Source: Bacteroidia bacterium (GTDB lineage: Bacteria > Bacteroidota > Bacteroidia > J057). Taken from it: 64,000 nucleotides of DNA. Position numbers and translations under genes: made by a program. The stretch is taken from NCBI GenBank assembly GCA_030430205.1, contig JAUIGE010000021.1, forward strand, positions 1 through 64,000, in the 5' to 3' direction. Numbering within the stretch: position 1 is the stretch's first letter; each line of letters begins with the position of its first letter. The notes beneath the pieces were generated by a model, which had not been told where the DNA came from, searched no databases, and saw only the letters and a list, made by a program, of their open reading frames with translations. Shown one piece after another: positions 37,539 to 46,814 of this stretch.

Positions 37539-38627
37539 TTATTCGTCCAAAGCTCCTATATAAATAAAGGAAAACCAGAAAAAAGGGTGGGAGAATAAAT
37601 GATGCTGTTTAATTCTTTGAATATACCGCTGGAATGCCAATGATTTGGTCATACCCTTTTTTCGCCAATCTTCATAAAAATAGCCAAAATGTGTATCAGG
37701 ATGCACCGTTACCGCTTTAAAAATCGGGAATAGAGACAGAATCATGCTTTTCGCACCTGCCATAATGATCGAGCGACTTAAACCCATCAACTCATCACCC
37801 GGATGGTTTTCGCTTTGTCCTGTTACACAGGCAGACATGACGATCAACTCTGCACTTAGGGATTGGCCCTGTAAATCATTAGCTGTGAGGATATTTTCCG
37901 GATAATCACTACCCATTCCGTTTTCCTTCTCAGAATATAAAAGCACTCCAGAATCCATCGGATTGATCTCAGAAAAAAAGCCATGGGTAGAAAAATGAAT
38001 CACATCATAAGATGCCACGCCCTCTAGCACCCGTTCCCGGGTGGCATTTTCCCCTTTCAAAAGGGTGCAATGCGATTTATCCCACAAGCCTGTTTCCCTT
38101 ATTTTGTTTAGTTCCCTACGAAAAGCGCCATCGCGCTCATAGGCATCTACCCCAACTCCCAGAAACCTGCCACTCATCGGGCGATCACTCGAAGAGGAAA
38201 CAAGAAGCGGAAGCAAAGAAGCTGCTGGAAGGTAGGCCGTGGGCATATAATCAATCAGCCTTTTATCTTTAAAAGGCATGGCGTGAATGGGCAAATAATG
38301 TAAACTTCCAAAGGGAACTATATAAAGCGATTTTGTGTTGGATAAGGCTTCCTGTAGGGCTTGCGTCAGAATTTGTTGACCCAGTAGATCAAAATCCCCC
38401 ATATTGATCTGATTTATGGTATCAACTGTAAGGCCATTAGGGTCATGGATTAGCCCAGCAATCGTTTTTCTCATGTTCTGAATGACCCTGTTTATTTCGG
38501 CTAAGGTAGCATTCAATTTGAATGTCTGAATTTGTTCCTCCCCATCCACTCTCTGAACGAGAAAGGCAAAAACAGCACCAGTATCCGAAATAAAAAATGA
38601 TAACAAGGACTTCATGGTCATTTTCAA
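37539..38627 (-). CDS. CHAT-domain caspase-like protease
   Basis: A 362-residue protein with a C-terminal CHAT (caspase HetF-associated) peptidase domain. The catalytic pair is visible: His215 in IHFSTHGFF and Cys267 in VMSACVTGQ. The segment LYIVPFGSLHYLPIHAMPF is the usual CHAT opening strand. The first ~90 residues form a small N-terminal region. With both catalytic residues intact it should be an active protease. It starts the trio, 75 bases downstream of hsdR on the same strand. Two early ATGs (38627, 38615) are possible starts. Confidence 0.88.
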   Translation of the reverse strand: MKMTMKSLLSFFISDTGAVFAFLVQRVDGEEQIQTFKLNATLAEINRVIQNMRKTIAGLIHDPNGLTVDTINQINMGDFDLLGQQILTQALQEALSNTKSLYIVPFGSLHYLPIHAMPFKDKRLIDYMPTAYLPAASLLPLLVSSSSDRPMSGRFLGVGVDAYERDGAFRRELNKIRETGLWDKSHCTLLKGENATRERVLEGVASYDVIHFSTHGFFSEINPMDSGVLLYSEKENGMGSDYPENILTANDLQGQSLSAELIVMSACVTGQSENHPGDELMGLSRSIIMAGAKSMILSLFPIFKAVTVHPDTHFGYFYEDWRKKGMTKSLAFQRYIQRIKQHHLFSHPFFWFSFIYIGALDE

Positions 38628-38702
38628 TAGGATATGGAAAAGATGAATATGATTTAAATATAGGAAAGTTTGGCTGTAAAAAGAATCATATACTTCTTAC
38701 CC

Positions 38703-41700
38703 TCACACCCCTCCCCAATCCACCATCCGCTTCATCGTATCAAAAAACGCCTGGTAAAACGAAGCATCCTTCGCATACAACTTATACAGCTCCAGCTCCT
38801 TGCGGCGCTGGCTGGACATCACCTCATCGAGGATCCTTTTGAATGCCAGCTCGCGGTTTTGGGGGTCTGGATTATCGGCCACCTTGCTTTGGAAGTCAGG
38901 GTGTGCCTGGATATGTTTGCTGAGGGAGATAAATTTCACCCGCTGGTCCTCGGGGGTGGCATTCCAGCCCTGAAAGAACCTTTCATTGAAGGTCCGGATG
39001 ATCTCATCCAGGGGATCGACTTCCGTCTCTCCACCATGGGCACCTCGGGGATTTGGGTTTTGGGGATCGAGTTCCGTCTCGCTGTCATCGAGGCCGATGC
39101 TGTGGTTGAGCTTGGTGCGCCCCAGGCCGTAGGTGGAGAGGTCTACGGATTCGAGTAGCTCGTCGATCAGTTCGTCTTCTTTGGTTTTGATGATCAACTT
39201 GGGGATCAGGAACTTGAGAAACCAGAAGAGCTTCTCCCAGGCCACAACTTCGAAGGGCATGATGGAGGCCATCTGGCTGTAGATTTTGACAAATTGCTTG
39301 GCCTTGATTTTGAAATCGGCCTTCTCATCATCTTCCAGCTGCAGCTCCTGGTTGAAGCGATCAGCAGCCACATCTATGATGGGGCTAAGTTCCTGGGCGT
39401 CTACGCCCTCAAAATACTTCTCCACGAAGGATTCTACTTCGGAGGACTCGTACACGCCCAGCTCGTCCAGGCTGCCTTTCAGCTCGTGTAAGACATTCAC
39501 ATCGGTCGCGCCGCTGAGGGTCGTTGAAGTATAGAAAGGGTCAAAGGAAGCCTTGATGTCGTCCACATGGTTGAAGAAGTCGAGGATAAAGAGATCCTCA
39601 GTTTTCTTGCCCAGTTTGGTGGCGGCACGGTTCAGGCGGGAAAGTGCCTGAACGGCCAAAACGCCTTGCAGCTTTTTGTCCACATACATGCAACAGAGTT
39701 TGGGCTCGTCAAAGCCTGTGAGGTATTTGTTGGCGACAACCAGCAGCTTGTATTCGTCCTTTTGGAAATGGTCGCGGGTATCTTTTTCGGGAAAACCATT
39801 CATCTCCCCTTCGGAATGCTCGATGCCATCTACCGTTTTCTTGCCCGAGAAGGCGATGAGCACCTTAAAGGGATTGCCTTTTTCCTGCAGGATGCCTTTG
39901 ATGGCAAGGTAATACCGAATCGCCGACTCGATATTCTGGGTAACGACCATGCCCTTGGCTTTGCCTTTCAGCTTCTTGGTGTTGTGCACCTTGCTGACAA
40001 AATGCTCCATCATGACCTCTGCCTTGGTGGAGATGGTGCGTTTATCGCGCTCGACATAGGCACGCAATTTCTTTTGAGCCTTTTTGGTATCAAAAAGTGG
40101 ATTATCCTGAATCGACTTCTCGATTTCGTAATAGCTTTTATAGGTCGTATAATTCGCCAGCACATCCAGGATAAAGCCTTCTTCGATAGCCTGCTTCATC
40201 GAGTACAAATGAAAAGGCTTGAAAGAGCCATCTGCCTGTTTTGTGCCAAAACGCTCAAGCGTAGCATTTTTAGGCGTAGCGGTGAAGGCGAGGTAAGAGG
40301 CATTACCGCGCATCTTGCGGGCCTGCATGGCTGCCAGGATTTTATCCTGTATGTCTTCTACTTCCTCTTCCTGCTGGCCCATGGCCTGGTTCATCTTGCC
40401 GGCAGCCGTGCCGGTCTGAGAGCTATGTGCCTCGTCTATCACCACAGCAAAGCGTTTGTCGCTCAGGTCGGCAATGCCGTCAACAATGAAGGGAAACTTC
40501 TGGATGGTCGTAATGACAATTCTTTTGCCTTGCTCCAGGCTCTCTTTGAGCTCTTTGGAGGAAAAGGCAGGAGCCACGATGTTTTTCACTTCTGAAAACT
40601 CCTTGATGTTTTCGCGCAGCTGCTTGTCGAGCAGGCGGCGGTCCGTCACCACGATGACGGAGTCAAATAGCGGATGATCCATGCCTCTGGCTCCCCGTAC
40701 CTGCACATGCGCCGGATAGCTCTCGATCAGCTGATAAGCTGCCCAGGTGATGGAATTGGATTTGCCGGAACCGGCAGAGTGCTGGATCAGGTAGGTATGG
40801 CCCAGGCCCTCCTGGCTGGCATGCACCAGGATTTTTCGCACGACATCCAGCTGGTGGTAACGCGGAAAAAACAAGGTTCTGCTGTGCAGCGGGTCTTTGG
40901 CTTTGCCATCAAAGCGCACAAAGTGCTGGATGATATTCGCCAGGCTTTCGCGGCTGAAGACTTCTTCCCAGAGGTAAGCCGTTTTATGGCCAAAAGGATT
41001 GGGCGGATTGCCCTTGCCATTGTTGTGGCCCTGGTTAAAAGGCAGGAAGAAGGTGTCATCGCCCTGCAATCGGGTGGTCATAAATGCTTCGTCCGTATCT
41101 ACGGCGAAGTGCACCAGACAGCGCCCAAATTGTAGCAGCGGCTGTTTGTGGTCTCTGCTCTTTTTGTATTGTCGAATCCCATGAACGCGCGCATTCTGCC
41201 CTGTCCAATGGTTTTTAAGTTCGATGGTAGCGAGGGGCAGGCCATTGACAAAGATCACCATGTCGATCTCCTGGCGGGTATTCTCCAGGTTATAGCGAAC
41301 CTGTCGTGTCACGCTGAATTCATTTTGCTCAAACCGCTCCTTCACCCGATCGCTGCTACTCGCCAGTGGTAACTGATACAGCAGGGTGAAATTTGCATCT
41401 TCCACCTCCAGCCCCTTCCGCAACAAGCGCAGCACCCCATACTTTTTGATCATGCGATCCAGCCGATTCATGATCTTCAACTTCCAGTCGGACGCACGTT
41501 GGAGCTTCTCCAATTCCTCCTTTTGGGTAACCTCCAGAAAGTGCCAAAAGCGTGTTTCGTCCAACGCAAATTGCGCGTTGAAATCCTGGGCTGCGCCCAT
41601 ATAGAAACCTTTACCGGATCGGTATAAGGCGCGGGGCTCTTCGCCGGTGTATTCCTTCAACTCTTCCTGACTGCTTCCTGTCAGAGCCTTTTCGATGGCT

Positions 41701-41735
41701 GCTTCCAGTGCTTGCTCGTTGGTGTTGCTTGGCAT
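38703..41735 (-). CDS. hsdR: Type I restriction enzyme R subunit (HsdR)
   Basis: Motor/nuclease subunit of 1010 residues. The N-terminal nuclease region carries the PD-ExK-like IDMVIFVNGLPLATIELKN. The superfamily 2 helicase core has Walker A AGSGKS near residue 320, DEAHSS near 431 and TATP near 488. The C-terminal helical part binds the HsdM/S complex. It translocates DNA and cuts unmodified phage DNA. A REP-type transposase gene separates it from hsdS. The GC content is clearly higher than that of the CHAT trio downstream. Confidence 0.95.
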   Translation of the reverse strand: MPSNTNEQALEAAIEKALTGSSQEELKEYTGEEPRALYRSGKGFYMGAAQDFNAQFALDETRFWHFLEVTQKEELEKLQRASDWKLKIMNRLDRMIKKYGVLRLLRKGLEVEDANFTLLYQLPLASSSDRVKERFEQNEFSVTRQVRYNLENTRQEIDMVIFVNGLPLATIELKNHWTGQNARVHGIRQYKKSRDHKQPLLQFGRCLVHFAVDTDEAFMTTRLQGDDTFFLPFNQGHNNGKGNPPNPFGHKTAYLWEEVFSRESLANIIQHFVRFDGKAKDPLHSRTLFFPRYHQLDVVRKILVHASQEGLGHTYLIQHSAGSGKSNSITWAAYQLIESYPAHVQVRGARGMDHPLFDSVIVVTDRRLLDKQLRENIKEFSEVKNIVAPAFSSKELKESLEQGKRIVITTIQKFPFIVDGIADLSDKRFAVVIDEAHSSQTGTAAGKMNQAMGQQEEEVEDIQDKILAAMQARKMRGNASYLAFTATPKNATLERFGTKQADGSFKPFHLYSMKQAIEEGFILDVLANYTTYKSYYEIEKSIQDNPLFDTKKAQKKLRAYVERDKRTISTKAEVMMEHFVSKVHNTKKLKGKAKGMVVTQNIESAIRYYLAIKGILQEKGNPFKVLIAFSGKKTVDGIEHSEGEMNGFPEKDTRDHFQKDEYKLLVVANKYLTGFDEPKLCCMYVDKKLQGVLAVQALSRLNRAATKLGKKTEDLFILDFFNHVDDIKASFDPFYTSTTLSGATDVNVLHELKGSLDELGVYESSEVESFVEKYFEGVDAQELSPIIDVAADRFNQELQLEDDEKADFKIKAKQFVKIYSQMASIMPFEVVAWEKLFWFLKFLIPKLIIKTKEDELIDELLESVDLSTYGLGRTKLNHSIGLDDSETELDPQNPNPRGAHGGETEVDPLDEIIRTFNERFFQGWNATPEDQRVKFISLSKHIQAHPDFQSKVADNPDPQNRELAFKRILDEVMSSQRRKELELYKLYAKDASFYQAFFDTMKRMVDWGGV

Positions 41736-41777
41736 GGTGATGAAATTTGGAGGCCTTGCGTAATAGAATATGATATG

Positions 41778-42383
41778 CTAAGGTAAATGAAAGCTGTCAT
41801 TTTCCCACTGTTGCACATTGTTTTGGATGTACTGGCTAATCCGGTCGTAGGATGCAGCATCCCGGATGATATGGTCGTGAAAACGGCTTTGCCATGCAAA
41901 GGTAAATCCCAGACGACGCGCATGCTGTGTCACAGCCGATTTGTATGACCGGATGATGGTGGAGACCGTGCCCGCCACAGGCGAAATGGATTTCATCTGC
42001 AGGTTGAGATTTTGGGGTTTGTTTTCGGGTTCTGGTAGAGACGTTGCATGCAACGTCTCTACCACCCCACGGTTGTGACCATCCGGGTGGCTATCCCCAT
42101 CGGGTTTATCCAAAATCAACACCCCATGCATATGGTTGGGCATAATGACATAGGCACCCAATGTCAGGTGGGGCAGGCGCTGGGGGATTTGGTACCAAAA
42201 CACATCTGCCAATGCCCCAACAGGCGATAATTCCATCTCCCCTTCACGGATATAGCCAAAATAGGGCAACCGGTCTTTTGTACAGATGGTGATAAAATAG
42301 GCCCCATTCCAGCCATAGTCCCACCAGGAGGCCCGGGCAGAGGGAATGCGGTATTTACCTTTGTATTTTTGCGGGTCCTTCAT
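41778..42383 (-). CDS. REP-associated tyrosine transposase (RAYT, Y1 HUH)
   Basis: A 201-residue HUH-superfamily single-strand transposase. The HUH motif is H84-M-H86 (MPNHMHGVL) and the likely catalytic Tyr is in SQYIQNNVQQW (about Tyr185, with Tyr179 as alternative). The N-terminal WWDYGWNGAYFITICTKDR and the middle SYKSAVTQHARRLG are RAYT-typical. It sits between hsdS and hsdR in the same orientation, 2 bases after hsdS. Residues ~107-117 are encoded by a perfect 30-bp palindrome, an insertion in a variable loop. Confidence 0.88.
   Translation of the reverse strand: MKDPQKYKGKYRIPSARASWWDYGWNGAYFITICTKDRLPYFGYIREGEMELSPVGALADVFWYQIPQRLPHLTLGAYVIMPNHMHGVLILDKPDGDSHPDGHNRGVVETLHATSLPEPENKPQNLNLQMKSISPVAGTVSTIIRSYKSAVTQHARRLGFTFAWQSRFHDHIIRDAASYDRISQYIQNNVQQWENDSFHLP
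42034..42063. repeat. Perfect 30-bp palindrome inside the transposase gene
   Basis: GGTAGAGACGTTGCA (42034-42048) is followed directly by its reverse complement to 42063. It contributes ten in-frame codons (VETLHATSLP) to the transposase. Palindromes built on GTAGAGACG...CGTCTCTAC are dispersed in Bacteroidota and cyanobacterial genomes and are the kind of site RAYTs mobilise. Confidence 0.85.
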
Positions 42384-42385
42384 GC

Positions 42386-43714
42386 TTAGCTCACCTTGAT
42401 TTTCCCAGTCACAGCAGCATCAATCAACACCGACTTATATTCTTTCAGCTTTTCGATTTGGGTCTGCTGCAGGGCGATGGATTTGTCTATTTTGGAGGAT
42501 TGGGTTTCAACATGTTGTATGATTGCAATTTGATCTTTTTGCGGAGGAAGAGGAATTTTGAAATTCTTAATAGACGCACACGTTATTGCACCTTTAGTAG
42601 ATCCATTTCCAGAAGAATCATTTCTGATATTCGAATAAATTGACCGCAGATATAGGAGTAAAAAATATTCATTAATTATTGGAGAGGTCAATATAATACT
42701 TGCTAAATGTTGATTAATTGTAGTTACTAAATCACAGATAGCAACCATTCCCCTAGTTTTTCCTTCTCCAGTTATTGCCATTACTAAGTCGCCTTTTTTA
42801 AGAAGAGGAAGATGACATTCTCTAAAGGCAACTTCAGTAATAAATTGATCACAATGAGTAATAATCCCTTGATTGACTTGAGAACTATTTAACCAAGGGA
42901 TGCTTCCGCCTGTCCAATACTTTATTGAACTCCGGCTTGGAGTTGAACCATTTCCAATTTTTGCTAAGTAACCTAGTTTCTTCACCTCCCATCCCTCCGG
43001 GATCTTCCCAATCCACTCCACCCCCGAATCCTTCATCTTCACCTCCGGGTCCAATCCCCGCGTCACCGCCTCCTGGATGATGATTTGCTTGCGTTCTTTG
43101 AGCAGGGCGATCAGCTTTTCTTTTTGGGCGATGGCCGTGTCGATTTGGGTGGTTTTTTGGTCGAGGAAGTGGGCGATGGCGGTTTGAGTTGCTAAGGGAG
43201 GAACAGGAAAAGCTAGTTTTTTAAACTCATCCTTATTAAGGCTTTCCCTTAATTCCATTATCCCTGTACAATACTTTATCAATGATTTATAAAAAGGAGG
43301 ATTTGAAACTAAATGACTGTAATAATTGATATTAAACCTTGAACTTCTAGGATTTAAGACAATATAAACTGGACTTAATGCCCCATGATACTTGGATAAG
43401 CCTAAAGACCCAATTACAACGTTCATTTTATTAATAACCAGATCATTAGGATAAACAAGTTTATACCTTTCTATATCTTCAGATTTATTGTTACCTATTG
43501 CTCCCTTTTCATCATAAGGTATTACCCCTCGGTCCTTCGTTACAGATAAAATAAAATCAGTCTTAGGACCATTATTCTTTTCATTTCGTTCTTGAAAAAT
43601 TGCCCTGATAGGCTTTAGAGTCCATTCTGTAGGGACCTCTCCCAACCATTCAACACCCGAATCTTTGTAATTAGAGTATTTATCAAAAGTGTTTGTCATT
43701 TCATTACTCTCCAT
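42386..43714 (-). CDS. hsdS: Type I restriction-modification specificity subunit (HsdS)
   Basis: A 442-residue DNA-recognition subunit with two target-recognition domains. Each is preceded by the same motif: YKDSGVEWLGEVPTEW near residue 15 and MKDSGVEWIGKIPEGW near residue 226. Conserved helices follow (IDTAIAQKEKLIALLKERKQ, and KIDKSIALQQTQIEKLKEYK). The target domains are AT-rich while the conserved spacers are GC-rich, which suggests domain exchange. Its start codon shares one base with the hsdM stop. Confidence 0.93.
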   Translation of the reverse strand: MESNEMTNTFDKYSNYKDSGVEWLGEVPTEWTLKPIRAIFQERNEKNNGPKTDFILSVTKDRGVIPYDEKGAIGNNKSEDIERYKLVYPNDLVINKMNVVIGSLGLSKYHGALSPVYIVLNPRSSRFNINYYSHLVSNPPFYKSLIKYCTGIMELRESLNKDEFKKLAFPVPPLATQTAIAHFLDQKTTQIDTAIAQKEKLIALLKERKQIIIQEAVTRGLDPEVKMKDSGVEWIGKIPEGWEVKKLGYLAKIGNGSTPSRSSIKYWTGGSIPWLNSSQVNQGIITHCDQFITEVAFRECHLPLLKKGDLVMAITGEGKTRGMVAICDLVTTINQHLASIILTSPIINEYFLLLYLRSIYSNIRNDSSGNGSTKGAITCASIKNFKIPLPPQKDQIAIIQHVETQSSKIDKSIALQQTQIEKLKEYKSVLIDAAVTGKIKVS

Positions 43715-46062
43715 TAGGCCAAATTTAAAATCTCCATAATCAACCCTTCATTCTCCTCCTCCAAGGCCAAAATTTCCGAACTCACTTCCTCTAAACTCCG
43801 CAAAGGCTTATGCTGGTAGAAGTACTTATTGAAGCTGATTTCATAGCCGATCTTGGTTTTGTCCAGGTTGATCCAGGCTTCTTCCACATGGGGATGCACT
43901 TCCCGCAGGAAGTAATCATAAATCTCCTCTTTGAGCGGAATATTTTCATTGTCCCGCAGGCTGCTTTCGGTTTCGTAGATGATATACTCGCCGCGCTTAG
44001 CCGTCGGGAAATAGCCATAATGGGGCAGTTCTGCTTCGGTGCAGCCGAGCTGATGCAGCAGTTGGTCGCGTTTGTCGCCCTGGATCTTTTGCTTTTTCTG
44101 GATGACTTTTTCCGCTGTCTCATCATACCAACTGATGGCACCGTAGATGGCGTTTTTCTCGCTGGCGGAGAGCTTGACTTTTTTGCCTTTGAGTTCGGCT
44201 TCTAGCTGTGCCTGGAAGGCGTTGAAGTCGCTGTATGCCTCGGTTCCGATGGCTTCCATCAGCCATTCGGCGGTTTGCAGCAGTTCTTTCTGCTTTTCCC
44301 AGGTGGCGGGTGTTGTGAGCGCTTTGCGCTTTTTGGCGTTGAGGTTGAGCTCGTTTGCTTCGCACCAGTCGAGCAGTTCTTTTTCCAGGGCTGGCAGGTC
44401 GCTGTATACCCGCTCACCGTAGGTCTCCCAGGCCCATTGCATGGGCTCGCTCAGGGATTTGTCGAAGCGTAGCCCGGCGATGCGTTCGGCAGTAAACTGC
44501 GCCTTGAGGCGCTGGGGCCGCTCGATGGTCACTTTGTAGTAGCCAAAGTCAGCATTGTCGAAGACCTGTGCGGCGATGCCATCCTCGCCTTCCCGCTCTA
44601 CTGCCGCCATGCGGGCATAGATGTCCAGGATCTCCTGTATATGCTCAGGCGCGAATTCGCAGTTTTTGGCACCCAGGTTCTTGCGCAGCTTGCGGTAGCG
44701 CTGTCCGGCATCTATAAGTTGCACCTTGCCTTTGCGCTGCGCTGCTTTGTTGTTGCTCAGCAGCCAGATATAGGTGGTGATGCCTGTATTGTAAAAGAGG
44801 TTGTTGGGTAGCTGGATGATGGCTTCGAGCAGGTCGTTTTCGATCAGGTAGCGGCGGATGTTGCTTTCGCCCCCACCGGCATCGCCGGTAAAGAGGCTGG
44901 AACCATTGTGCACCGAAGCGATGCGGGTACCCATCGGACTCTGGTCCAGCGGCTTCATCTTGCTGACCATCTCCATCAAAAACAGCAATTGCCCATCCGA
45001 AGAGCGGGGTGTCGCATCGGCTTCCTCTTCTTTGCCCCAGTAGTCCTTCAAAGGCACCACAAAACGCGGATCTATGATGTCCTTGCCATCTTTGATATAT
45101 TTGAGGTCGGTGCTCCAGGACTTGCCATAAGGCGGATTGGAAAGCATAAAGTCAAAGGTTTTGCCCGCAAACTCGTCCGTGGACAAGGTCGAACCCACCC
45201 GAATATGTTCGGGATTGTTGCCTTTGATCATCATATCTGATTTGCAGATGGCGTAGGTCTCATCGTTGATCTCTTTGCCATAGAGATAGACATCTCCGCT
45301 GGCTTTGATCTCGCCCTCTTCATCTTTGATGAAGTTTTGGGATTCGGTGAGCATCCCCCCCGAGCCGCAGGCCGGGTCGTAGATCGTCATCACGGGCGGC
45401 AGCTTGTCCCTGACCGGATCAAAGACGATATGCGTCATCAGGTCTATCACTTCGCGGGGCGTGAAGTGCTCTCCCGCTTCTTCGTTATTCTCTTCATTGA
45501 ATTTGCGGATCAATTCCTCAAAGACGTAGCCCATGCCCAGGTTGGTCAGGGCGGGCAGCTTGCGGCCATCCGGATCTTCCTTTTCAAAGGGCGTCAGGTT
45601 GACATGGCTGGACGTAAATTTCTCCAGCACATCGAGCAGCACGTCTTTGTTGGCCATGTGGCGCACCTGGCTCTTGAGCTTAAATTTGTCAATGATCTCT
45701 TTGACATTGAGGCTGAAGCCGTTGAGGTAGTCCTCAAAATTGGCCTGCAGGATCTGCTGGCTGTTGGTGGCGGTATCGGCCAGCATTTGAAGGGTCCATT
45801 TGCTGGTGTTGTAAAACACGTAGCCGCTGGCCTCCCGCAGGCCGCTTTCGTCCCATTCGGTGAAGCCTGCTTCATCGCGCTGGAAGGCGAGCTCTTCCAT
45901 GACGGCCTCTTTGCTGGGTTCCAGCAGGGCATCCAGCCTGCGCAGCACGACCATGGGGAGGATGACGTCGCGGTATTTGCCGCGGACGTAGACGTCTCGC
46001 AGACAGTCGTCTGCGATGGACCAGATGAAGGAGACGAGTTTGTTGTGGGTGATGGTGTTCAT
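43714..46062 (-). CDS. hsdM: Type I restriction-modification methyltransferase subunit (HsdM)
   Basis: N6-adenine methyltransferase subunit, about 782 residues from the Met at 46062 (MNTITHNKLVSFIW); a longer frame opens at 46173 but would overlap the DUF429 gene. The SAM site is DPACGSGGMLTES near 229 and the catalytic motif NPPYGKSW near 307. The C-terminal ~270 residues (after ERPQRLKAQFTAERI) are an extension found in large HsdM proteins. It pairs with hsdS (1-base overlap) and hsdR. It is the first restriction gene after DUF429. Confidence 0.94.
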   Translation of the reverse strand: MNTITHNKLVSFIWSIADDCLRDVYVRGKYRDVILPMVVLRRLDALLEPSKEAVMEELAFQRDEAGFTEWDESGLREASGYVFYNTSKWTLQMLADTATNSQQILQANFEDYLNGFSLNVKEIIDKFKLKSQVRHMANKDVLLDVLEKFTSSHVNLTPFEKEDPDGRKLPALTNLGMGYVFEELIRKFNEENNEEAGEHFTPREVIDLMTHIVFDPVRDKLPPVMTIYDPACGSGGMLTESQNFIKDEEGEIKASGDVYLYGKEINDETYAICKSDMMIKGNNPEHIRVGSTLSTDEFAGKTFDFMLSNPPYGKSWSTDLKYIKDGKDIIDPRFVVPLKDYWGKEEEADATPRSSDGQLLFLMEMVSKMKPLDQSPMGTRIASVHNGSSLFTGDAGGGESNIRRYLIENDLLEAIIQLPNNLFYNTGITTYIWLLSNNKAAQRKGKVQLIDAGQRYRKLRKNLGAKNCEFAPEHIQEILDIYARMAAVEREGEDGIAAQVFDNADFGYYKVTIERPQRLKAQFTAERIAGLRFDKSLSEPMQWAWETYGERVYSDLPALEKELLDWCEANELNLNAKKRKALTTPATWEKQKELLQTAEWLMEAIGTEAYSDFNAFQAQLEAELKGKKVKLSASEKNAIYGAISWYDETAEKVIQKKQKIQGDKRDQLLHQLGCTEAELPHYGYFPTAKRGEYIIYETESSLRDNENIPLKEEIYDYFLREVHPHVEEAWINLDKTKIGYEISFNKYFYQHKPLRSLEEVSSEILALEEENEGLIMEILNLA

Positions 46063-46081
46063 GGGGGGGGAAGGAAGCGTT

Positions 46082-46792
46082 TTATTTTTCTGATTCTGGG
46101 ATAACACAATTGGGGAACCAATATGCAATATTCTCTCCTGCTGGGAAAAAGAGTTTTTCTTTTTCTTTATCATCCTTTTTCTCCTCGATGATTAAATCTG
46201 TCCAGACTTCTGAACCAATTATCATTTTCCAGGCAGAGAAAGCAGCTATTGCTGCATCGTATTCATGATTGTTTTTATCTTTAATTTTTTCAGGAGGGAA
46301 ATCAACAATTTTTGGGCTTCTCGACTCTATAAACCTTTCTATCTGCTCTGGAACAATAATTTTAAGGGCACCGGGATGTGCTTCTGTAATTTTAATTTTG
46401 GACCACTTTTCTCTCAACCTAACAATAGAAAGGATTCCATTAACTAAGCATGCGCCTCTCAGAGAATTTACATGAAGGACTGATGAAGAAACACCTTCAT
46501 TTGGATTCATCAACTGTCTAATGAGTCTATCTGACACTCGCTCGCTTTTGCTTCCTTGTATTGCAGTAGACCAATACAATGGAGCATCAATTCCTACAGC
46601 GGATGGGATTGATGGATTGAAGCTATCTAGTTCAGAAGCAATTCTGTCGATTATGCTATCAATAAAAGAGCCTGTTCCCTTCTCCATTTTGACTATTTCT
46701 CCTTCAGAACTGATGGTCATAATACACCATCCAAAGGCTTTTTGGCCTCCTGGGTCTAGACCGATGACGGTGGTGTTTTGATTGTTACTCAT
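46082..46792 (-). CDS. DUF429 RNase H-fold protein
   Basis: A 236-residue protein of the DUF429 family. The ribonuclease-H-like fold is indicated by the opening VIGLDPGGQKAFGW, the second acidic strand AVGIDAPLYW, and the closing NHEYDAAIAAFSAW. The acidic residues at these points match metal-binding positions in the fold. It lies 19 bases before hsdM and 22 bases after the secreted-protein gene upstream. DUF429 proteins appear beside defence genes but have no settled function. Its AT-rich composition differs from hsdM. Confidence 0.75.
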   Translation of the reverse strand: MSNNQNTTVIGLDPGGQKAFGWCIMTISSEGEIVKMEKGTGSFIDSIIDRIASELDSFNPSIPSAVGIDAPLYWSTAIQGSKSERVSDRLIRQLMNPNEGVSSSVLHVNSLRGACLVNGILSIVRLREKWSKIKITEAHPGALKIIVPEQIERFIESRSPKIVDFPPEKIKDKNNHEYDAAIAAFSAWKMIIGSEVWTDLIIEEKKDDKEKEKLFFPAGENIAYWFPNCVIPESEK

Positions 46793-46814
46793 GGTGGGCG
46801 AGGATTAATGGATG

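Noticed and set aside
39567-40595. Long plus-strand frame of 342 codons inside hsdR
   Set aside because: Antisense shadow of a high-GC gene; no domain and hsdR motifs are intact on the other strand.
45337-46104. Plus-strand frame of 255 codons inside hsdM
   Set aside because: Antisense shadow; hsdM motifs confirm the minus strand.
46063-46173. Longer start for HsdM
   Set aside because: It would overlap the DUF429 gene; the conserved HsdM start begins at 46062.
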